From Methanomicrobiales archaeon (GTDB taxonomy: Archaea; Halobacteriota; Methanomicrobia; Methanomicrobiales; Methanoculleaceae): a stretch of DNA of 8,992 nt. The position numbers and the translations under genes were made by a program. Positions 1 through 6,300 of this stretch are shown piece after piece; the stretch's first letter is position 1, and each line of letters starts with the position of its first letter. The stretch is from assembly GCA_012797575.1 (NCBI GenBank), contig JAAZOW010000236.1, forward strand, positions 1 through 8,992. Direction: 5' to 3'. The notes under the pieces were generated by a model, which was given only the letters and a program-made list of their open reading frames with translations, searched no databases and was not told where the DNA came from.

Positions 1-354
1 AAGACCGTCTTCATCAAACCAGCCACGGTCTTCAAGGAACTCCGGAGCGGCATGAAACTCGTCTTCTACCAGTCCCGTGAAGACACTGGCTATGCCGGAG
101 AGGCGACGATCCGGCGGATCGTCATCAGCGACGACCCCATCTCATTCTTCGAGACCTACGGCGACGCGGTCTTCCTCACCCGCGAGGAGGCCCGGGCCTA
201 CGTCGAGAGCCAGAGGCGCTGGCAGGGGGTCAGGAAGGGCGAAGCGAAGAAGCGCCCCTGGATGGCCCTCGAGCTCGAGGATATCCGGGAGTACAGCTCG
301 ATCAAGAAACCCGAGCGGTTCGTTCCGGTCGGGGGACGATACCTCCGGGAGTAG
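1..354 (+). CDS. DUF365-family archaeal protein, 3' part (5' end outside window)
   Basis: The frame is open from the first base to the TAG at 352-354 and gives 117 residues, beginning KTVFIKPATVFKEL. The first ATG inside the window (52) is very probably not the start, because the 17 codons before it read like conserved family sequence. Visible conserved stretches are VFYQSREDTGYAGEA near the start, GDAVFLTREE in the middle, and PWMALELEDI with ERFVPVGGRYLRE at the C-terminus. I recognise this as DUF365, a short archaeal domain with a presumed PUA-like fold and unknown biochemical role. There is no signal peptide or membrane segment in the visible part, so it is probably cytoplasmic. A decayed nuclease gene begins 21 bases after the stop. 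The family call rests on remembered motifs, not on a search. Confidence 0.72.
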   Translation, partial: KTVFIKPATVFKELRSGMKLVFYQSREDTGYAGEATIRRIVISDDPISFFETYGDAVFLTREEARAYVESQRRWQGVRKGEAKKRPWMALELEDIREYSSIKKPERFVPVGGRYLRE

Positions 355-375
355 GGATACACACTTTTTGCATCG

Positions 376-645
376 ATGGCCCGCGAACTCAAAGGGTCAT
401 CGGTAACACCAGACCTGCATTGAGGAGAACCTGGAACCTTTGAGAGCGAATACCTCCGGAAAGCCGGTCGCATCGATGCCCTGAGGATCGATGAGAACAG
501 CTCTCCGGCCGTCATCGAGTACAAACGCGCTATCAACGAAGATGTCATCAACCAGAGTCTATACTATCTAGAATGGCTCCTCGCCCATAAAGGCGAGTTC
601 GAGTTACCAGTCCGAAAGAGGCTCGGGACTAGGAACGAGTCTTGA
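376..645 (+). pseudogene. Remnant of a NucS/DUF5655-like PD-(D/E)XK nuclease gene, frameshifted and truncated
   Basis: Three pieces in two frames form one broken gene. Frame 1 from the ATG at 376 gives MARELKGSSVT and then meets TGA at 421. Frame 2 from about 407 gives HQTCIEENLEP. Frame 1 resumes at about 436 with TFESEYLRKAGRIDALRIDE, then the nuclease core PAVIEYKRAINEDVINQSLYYLEWL, ending at TGA 643-645. The motifs GRID, IEYKR and the EDVINQ-YYL-WL stretch match the short nuclease-like proteins of methanogens and clostridia often annotated as NucS-like or DUF5655; in the PD-(D/E)XK fold the D of GRID and the E-x-K of IEYKR are the active-site positions. Relative to the family, about seven residues are missing between ENLE and the SEY block, the usual glycine-rich HGGRID is reduced to AGRID, and everything after the VRKRLG motif is absent. 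It is almost certainly non-functional. Confidence 0.68.
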
Positions 646-990
646 ATGCTCACGTTCGATCTCTCGTGACTTCCCATACCATCCCCCCTCACCTGCCTTG
701 TGACCGGCGAGGGAGATGCCGGCTGTAGCGGCGAGCAGAACAGGGGCGATTGGCCCCGGTAATCACGAGGGTTGAATATTGCGATCCTGCATGGCTATGC
801 GTCACAGGCCGTATCTGTAGGGAGCTGCCAGAAACATCTCAATAGAGCCGGAAATATTCAAATCCACTACGTCGCCGCAGGATGGAGCGTATACGGCTGT
901 GAGAGAAGAGCTGCAATCAAAAGAAGCTCTCAGATGTGGTATATTTCGATCACCTTTTATGAGGAGATTCTGTATGGTATAGTGGACAAT
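646..990. other. Intergenic spacer with no convincing gene; probable promoter region of the 991 gene
   Basis: No reading frame here has the look of a protein. A frame continuous with the downstream gene is open from a TTG at 772, but its 73 codons (NIAILHGYASQ and onward, cysteine-rich and lacking family character) precede a clean signal peptide, so I treat it as leader. Two short perfect hairpins lie at 704-722 (CCGGC/GCCGG) and 742-756 (GGGGC/GCCCC). AT-rich tracts around 851-866 and 937-947 (TGGTATATTTC) are the best candidates for TATA-type elements; none matches the archaeal consensus strongly. Confidence 0.4.
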
Positions 991-2697
991 ATGATACCAA
1001 AAGCAGGATACTACCAGGAAAGGGCGCCCCTCACCTACCTCATGGTGGCACTTCTCCTCCTCTCCGGTGTAGCCGGGATTGCGACAGCGGCGAGCGCCGC
1101 CGACAGCACGACAGCGTCATGGGTGCTTACCCTCAGCGGCGTCGGGGAAGAGGTGATCTCTGCGGATGCGTTCCAGGAGATCAAAGCCAGAGACGGCATC
1201 ACCTATACCGCGCCTGATGGTAGTGTCTACACCGGTGTTCCCCTCAAACGACTCATTGGTATGGTGGACGATGCAGACCCTACGACCTTCAATGCCACCC
1301 GCGCAGCTGAAGGATACAGTATCATCATCCGGGCGACCGATTGGCACGATCGTATATTCTCTCCGTCAGACCTGACCGATACTGGGTTCTGTGTCGCTGA
1401 CTCGGTGAACGGCGGGCTCCTGCCGAAACAGGACGGGGATATCAAGATCGCACCCCTCATCCTTGTCGGTGAGGATGTACCCCCCGGCATGGGTATTGGG
1501 AACATCATGGACATCACCCTCACCGGTGCTGCGATTACGGGGGAGACGGAAGGTGCGGTGAGTGTCACGGTCATCCGGTACGATGAAGAGGGCGGAAACG
1601 TACTGAACGCCACTACCGTTGACTGCAGATGGATGAGAGACCACCTGCCCATCCATGGCGACAGCGCGACCTTCTACTCATTCCAGGGCCCGACCTTCGA
1701 CACCGCCGATCTCTGGAACCCCGCAGAAGACAAAAACCTTGAAAAAGTCCGGGAAACTCCCAGGGGCACCGCCATCTCCGACCTCTGTGACCTTGTGGGC
1801 GGTATGCAGGAAGGAGACGAGCTGCGGATGACCTCGACAGATGGGTATGTCGTCGAGCTTATGTACGAAAACATCTACACACCAAAAGAGAAACAGGGTA
1901 CGGCAATCCTCGCATGGGAGACCAAGAAAGAGGGATTTGTCCCTGAATACACCGGGGGTCCTGCGCTCTTCTTCCTATCCCCGGACCACGTCTTCGGCAA
2001 CCAGGACATGAAGGAATGCACCGACCCAGGGTACTGGCGGTACTACTGGTGTGCGGGGACCTCGTATCCATCCGCAGCAGGACTTGCCGTCCGGAATGTC
2101 GAGAAACTGGAGATCTATCCTCATAAACAGGCGGATTGGATCCTGAATCTCTCCGGATACCTCGCCGCGTCGATCTCAAAAAAGGAGTTTGAACAAGGGC
2201 TCTCCTGCGGCGAGCGAGCACACGGCCACGCGGTGACCTATACAGATGACGACGGGCATGTCTGGAAAGGGATGCCCCTCTATATGCTGGTGGGTTGGGT
2301 AGACGATGCATGCCAGCATGACGAAAACCTCGTCGACAATAAGGCATACAATGTGACCCTTGCGAAGAATGATGGCTACACGGTTGTTCTGGAGAATGCA
2401 GACGGTGATATAGTATCCTTCCCCTCCAGCGAGATCATGAGAAACAGGGACCATCTCGTGGTAAACCAGGCGGATAACCGTACCTTCGGCATTGACAGTG
2501 ACATCTGGCCCCTCGCGCTGCGCGGAGAGGCAGTCCCCGCAGAGAAGATGATCGACGGAATCACGACACTGACCCTTGTATATGATGCTGCCCCCTCCAG
2601 CAGCGCGAAGCCTGATGCTATGCCTGCCCCGTTCCCATGGGGAGCAGTGATTGCCGGATTAACACTCGCAGGATATATCCTGCGCAGACACTCATAA
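991..2697 (+). CDS. Secreted, probably surface-anchored protein with two sulfite-oxidase-fold-like repeats and an archaeosortase-like tail
   Basis: From ATG 991 the product has 568 residues. Residues 1-36 are a signal peptide: R11, a hydrophobic run LTYLMVALLLLSGVAGI, and cleavage near ATAASA. Repeat 1 (about 43-178) and repeat 2 (about 381-532) share a W-x-L-x-LSG opening, a YT-x2-DG segment and a G-(V/M)-PL-x2-L-(I/V)-G-x-VDDA block (VDDA at 92 and 437). This resembles the molybdopterin-binding sulfite-oxidase-like domain found in many secreted methanogen proteins. The middle module (about 191-378) has RWMRDHLPIHGD, SDLCDLVGGMQ, HVFGNQDMKEC and YWRYYWCAG and belongs to a recurrent methanogen surface module of unknown function. 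The C-terminus, PAPFPWGAVIAGLTLAGYILRRHS without its first residues, is a short hydrophobic segment ending in RR, like a PGF-CTERM-type sorting tail although the PGF motif itself is absent. No cofactor site can be assigned, so enzymatic activity is unproven. The same frame extends upstream to TTG 772 and GTG 982; I prefer 991 because it directly precedes the signal peptide, though no strong ribosome binding site is visible. Confidence 0.8.
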   Translation: MIPKAGYYQERAPLTYLMVALLLLSGVAGIATAASAADSTTASWVLTLSGVGEEVISADAFQEIKARDGITYTAPDGSVYTGVPLKRLIGMVDDADPTTFNATRAAEGYSIIIRATDWHDRIFSPSDLTDTGFCVADSVNGGLLPKQDGDIKIAPLILVGEDVPPGMGIGNIMDITLTGAAITGETEGAVSVTVIRYDEEGGNVLNATTVDCRWMRDHLPIHGDSATFYSFQGPTFDTADLWNPAEDKNLEKVRETPRGTAISDLCDLVGGMQEGDELRMTSTDGYVVELMYENIYTPKEKQGTAILAWETKKEGFVPEYTGGPALFFLSPDHVFGNQDMKECTDPGYWRYYWCAGTSYPSAAGLAVRNVEKLEIYPHKQADWILNLSGYLAASISKKEFEQGLSCGERAHGHAVTYTDDDGHVWKGMPLYMLVGWVDDACQHDENLVDNKAYNVTLAKNDGYTVVLENADGDIVSFPSSEIMRNRDHLVVNQADNRTFGIDSDIWPLALRGEAVPAEKMIDGITTLTLVYDAAPSSSAKPDAMPAPFPWGAVIAGLTLAGYILRRHS

Positions 2698-2710
2698 CTA
2701 CCCTTTTTTC
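2698..2710 (+). terminator. T-tract transcription terminator
   Basis: Six consecutive T residues (2704-2709, in CCCTTTTTTC) begin seven bases after the TAA stop. Archaeal RNA polymerase terminates on U-rich tracts without needing a strong hairpin, and the position directly behind the gene fits. The assignment rests on sequence and position only. Confidence 0.5.
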
Positions 2711-3150
2711 ATGGAATTTTGGTGACCTAGTGGTTTCCCTTCCTCCACCCCCCCAGGTTGACACACACCACAGCCCACTGCCCGGGGTCACCCCGAGGAA
2801 TGGGTCGCTTTCATATGCGTGCAACACTTCACTTGCCAGCCTCTTGCGGGCGATCTGCGCCAGAGCCTGCAAAGTACGATGGAGTAGCCTGCTATCTTTG
2901 AGTCCCACCAGAAAATTCAGGATAGAAGCCAGGGCCCTTGCATCCCCTCACGATACCCTGGCCTTTTTGGGAATGGAGGCAGCTTCCAATCGTCTGTGCT
3001 ATCACTGCGCGGCCGCTGGCCCACTCGCGGCGCCGAACAATGTCTCCAGGGTTTCGTGAGGGGGTGCGATGGCGATCGTTCGTGTTTTCCCGGCCTCCGG
3101 CTATTTGTCGGAGGATTGAGATGGTATGGCGGTGAGGCTTCCAGACGGTG
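2711..3150. other. Non-coding, decayed-looking spacer with hairpins and an inverted repeat
   Basis: Frames on both strands are open for up to 140 codons, but none has family character, a ribosome binding site or a plausible start. The most protein-like stretch is on the minus strand at about 2760-2950 (ALASILNFLVGLKDSRL, then LHRTLQALAQIARKRLASEV); it is helical-looking, but I do not recognise it and it has no convincing start or end. A GC-rich hairpin lies at 2783-2795 (CGGGG/CCCCG with loop TCA) and a six-pair hairpin at 3094-3114 (CCTCCG/CGGAGG). The inverted repeat at 2944-3063 is listed separately. The region could be the remains of a mobile element or degraded gene. Confidence 0.35.
2944..3063. 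repeat. Imperfect 18-bp inverted repeats, 120-bp span, MITE-like
   Basis: The left arm CCCCTCACGATACCCTGG (2944-2961) and the right arm CCAGGGTTTCGTGAGGGG (3046-3063) are inverted copies with 17 of 18 positions paired. They are separated by 84 bases with no coding potential. Such an arrangement fits a miniature inverted-repeat element or paired ends of a dead insertion sequence. The flanks show no clean target-site duplication (TGCAT on the left, TGCGAT on the right, not identical), so mobility is only suggested. Confidence 0.4.
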
Positions 3151-3153
3151 GTC

Positions 3154-3235
3154 GAAATATCAAATCCAAATTTGTTTTTACTTGATGTTATTAACTATAC
3201 TTAAATAATACAAAATGGTAAGCCTTGCCATAACT
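3154..3235 (+). promoter_or_regulatory. AT-rich promoter region upstream of the giant surface-protein gene
   Basis: The base composition drops sharply to AT-rich from 3154 to 3215. CTTAAATAATA (3200-3210) is the best TATA-box candidate and would place transcription start near 3230-3237. A second AT-rich block, CGAAATATCAAAT (3153-3165), resembles a BRE plus weak TATA and recurs upstream of the other secreted gene at 851. The T-tract TTTGTTTTTAC (3170-3180) lies between them. Starting near 3235 would give a leader of roughly 145 bases. Confidence 0.35.
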
Positions 3236-3380
3236 GGCATTATCCCATTTGGCCTTCCGGCGGCACCCACGGTGAATGCCCTCCTACGGGGTACATAACG
3301 ATCTCTGGGGTATCAGGAAAGATCCTGGGAGGCTTTTGGTGACTCATCGGTGGTTGGATGTTCTCAGAAAGGGTATCGAT
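3226..3380 (+). promoter_or_regulatory. Putative structured 5' leader with mutually exclusive hairpins
   Basis: Three perfect short helices can be drawn. TGCCA(TAAC)TGGCA occupies 3226-3239. GGCATT (3236-3241) can instead pair with AATGCC (3275-3280), competing with the first helix. CAGGA(AAGA)TCCTG occupies 3314-3327. The segment ends in a GAAAGGG stretch (3368-3373) that could serve as ribosome binding site for ATG 3381. It matches no riboswitch class that I recognise, and short helices like these also occur by chance. Confidence 0.22.
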
Positions 3381-6300
3381 ATGTATCATAAAGGAATGAT
3401 ACGGGCATCATTGCTCGTTGTTCTGCTATTATGTATGGTGGGGATGGCCTCAGCCGACGAATGGGTAGGTGGCCTCCCGGTTGAGACGGCGCAGACCGGC
3501 ACGGTGACCGGCGACCTCTGGTTCGATGTTGACCCGGCACCGGACTGGGGTGATAAAGACGTGACGAAGACCTTCACGCTGCCTGCGGCAGCGGTCGAGG
3601 AGGAAGGCCGGATCGCGTGGGCCCGACTCTACATCTCCGCATACTGCAGGCACATGCAGGACGATACAGTGTTCACGATCACCAACCGGTTCGACGGCGA
3701 CGGTGACGACGAGTATGAGCGTGTGTGGGAGGAGACCGAGCATTCAGGGTTTAATTACGTCCGGGATCCAACCACTTGGGAACCCCTTGGAAACGACAAC
3801 ACCGCCCTCGGCGGTGGTCAAAACGACCCATACAAGATGCTCAATGATCACGAGAACCGGGTCACGAGCGACTACTTCATGTGGTATGACGTGACCGACC
3901 TGATCACGGGCCAGACGGTCAACGTCAACGTCAATACAGTCGGTTCGGAAGATGGCCGGATCAAAATCATCAGCCTGGTCGTCGCCTACAACGACCCGTC
4001 CTCCACCACAAAGACCACCTACTGGGTGAACCAGGGGCATGACGTCTGCTCCTACTACTGCGAAGACAATTTTGGAAAGCCTGCTGTCGGGACCACGACG
4101 TTTGATACCGGCAGACTCTCTGAATTTGACTCTGCCCATCTGGTCGTCAGCTTTATAGCAAGCGAAAGCGGCAACTACGGGTTCCCCACTGCGGATAACA
4201 ACTTTGTATATACTGGAAGCACTCCCCCGATTGAGGGGACGTTTACCGACGAGCTCGACCGCACCCCTGATGTGCAGAGTGCTTATTCGGGCGCTATATC
4301 CTGGGATGTGACCGAGAGGATCGCCGGCAGAGATGAAGTCACGCTCGCCTACTCCCGTGATCTCTCAGGCACAGGGACCAGCGCATTCTTCAAGATCCCG
4401 CTCGCCTTCCTTGTTGTAAAGAGTACACCCCCGACCCCGGTTGCGAACTTCAGCGCAAACATCACAGGCGGTGATGCTCCGCTCACGATCCGGTTCACAG
4501 ACGAATCTACCGGATCGCCGACCGAGTGGGCCTGGGACTTCGGTGATGGCGGAAGTTCGACTGAGCAGAACCCGGAATACACCTACGAAACTCCCGGCAC
4601 CTACAGCGTCAGCCTCACGGTCAGCAACAATGTGGACAGAGACCCCCTCACAAAGACTGATTACATCACCGTCACCGACCCTGCCGGCCCTCTCTCTGCG
4701 GGCTTTGAAGCAAACATCACCACGGGGGAGGTCCCGCTCACGGTCCAGTTCACGGATAGGTCGACCGGTGGCCCGACTTCATGGTACTGGGACTTCGGGG
4801 ACGGCGGAAACTCGACCGACCAGCACCCGGAATACACCTACGAAATCCCCGGCATCTACAACGTCACCCTGAACGTGTCCAGATCGGACGACTTCAACAT
4901 CATGCCAAAGGAGGATTACATCAACGTCACCGGTCCACCGCCGGTCGCAAACTTCACTGCAAGCCCAACCTCCGGCACCGCACCACTCACAATCAACTTC
5001 ACCGACCTCTCCACCAATAACCCAACCTCGTGGAACTGGACGTTCGGAGACGGGAATGTATCGGATGAGCAGCACCCGACTCATACGTACATCCATCAGG
5101 GGACCGGGCGAAACCGCTACGATGTCTCACTCACGGTAACAAACGAATTTGGCTCTGATTCTCGAAACCAGACGCATCATATCATCGTCGATCCGCCGAA
5201 GAAGACGGAGGATATCACAGGAAAGATCAACCAGACGACCGGGGCGGTGAACGAGACGCTCATCATCGCCTATGAGGACTGCATCGATCTCACCGTGCCT
5301 GAAGGCACCGTCGCGATGGTGGGCGGTCGGTCGATCACAGATCTCTCCATCAGCCTGGCCCCAATCGAGCTTGTCCTAACCCTACCTGATAAAGCGACGA
5401 TTGCCGCAGAAGATAAGGTATTCATCCTTGGACCAGAGGGGGCAACGTTCGACCCTGCAGTTTTGGTCAGCATCACCTTCGCCGAAGACGAATGGGATCG
5501 CCTCTTTCGTAAGGGATACGACACAACGATCCAGAGGTTCGATAGCGATGTATGGGTGCCGCTGGCAAACCAGACAAAGAATGAGGCAACGCGGACGATC
5601 GCCGGATGGACGGATACGTTCAGCACCTTTGCCCCCATCAGCAAAGAGAGCAGCGGAAGTAACGGAGGAAATGGGGGTGGCGGCTACAGTAACATCGATC
5701 TGGCCATAGAAGGTATGGTAAACCCCCGCCCTGCTAACTCAGTATCCACCAATCAGCCAAACACGGTCACAATTCCCCTAAAGAACCTCGGGACCGACAC
5801 CGCCGGAGAGTTCACCATCGCCCTGTACGCGAGCGATATCGATGACGGTAAGAAACCTGTTGCCACGACCACGGTTGAGAGGCTTGCCGGCGGCAACCAG
5901 ACCACCATCTCCATTGTGGACCCAACCCTCAGGAAGGCGGAAGGCGGCACCGTGACCTACAGGGCGGTGATTGACCCTGATGGGAAGATCCAGGACACCG
6001 ACAGATCTAACAACGAACGATCAAGCGTTGCAAAACCTGTAAAGCACAACGGTTACAACGGCAAGCGCTGGCAGGGTGGGAACGATATCAACACCTACGG
6101 GACGTACGATATCCATGGAGGTCTTATCCACTCCTTCGGGGACAGCCGCTACCGCTCCGGAGGTTTTTCCCAGGGGTGGACAGAGTTCACCGCCACCTGG
6201 ACGACAGATGACCTTCCCCTCCCTTCGAACGCTACGGTGGTTGAGGCCCGACTCTATGTGCCCTACACCTGGGATAACTCCAATGAAGTGAAACACACCT

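Noticed and set aside
1859..2347. Minus-strand open frame of 162 codons inside the secreted-protein gene
   Set aside because: Arginine- and serine-rich shadow translation with no domain, lying opposite recognisable repeat and middle-module sequence.
2783..2795. GC-rich hairpin considered as a terminator
   Set aside because: It is only a five-pair stem with no T-tract behind it, and the T-tract at 2704-2709 is a better terminator for the preceding gene.
2618..2908. Minus-strand open frame of 96 codons with a helical-looking start
   Set aside because: The piece around LLHRTLQALAQIARKRL is protein-like, but the frame begins at a GTG without a ribosome binding site, is closed upstream by a stop near 2952, and runs into antisense of the upstream gene. 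I do not recognise a family.
2637..3059. Plus-strand open frame of 140 codons overlapping the end of the secreted-protein gene
   Set aside because: It starts inside the sorting tail of the upstream gene, crosses the T-tract terminator and the inverted repeat, and shows no protein family character.
3744..4139. Minus-strand open frame of 131 codons
   Set aside because: Antisense shadow of the first DUF3344 domain, with no supporting motif or start signal.
4440..5192. Repeated segments considered as a CRISPR or DNA-level repeat array
   Set aside because: The repeats are in-frame PKD protein domains of about 80 residues that diverge from unit to unit, not short identical direct repeats with unique spacers.
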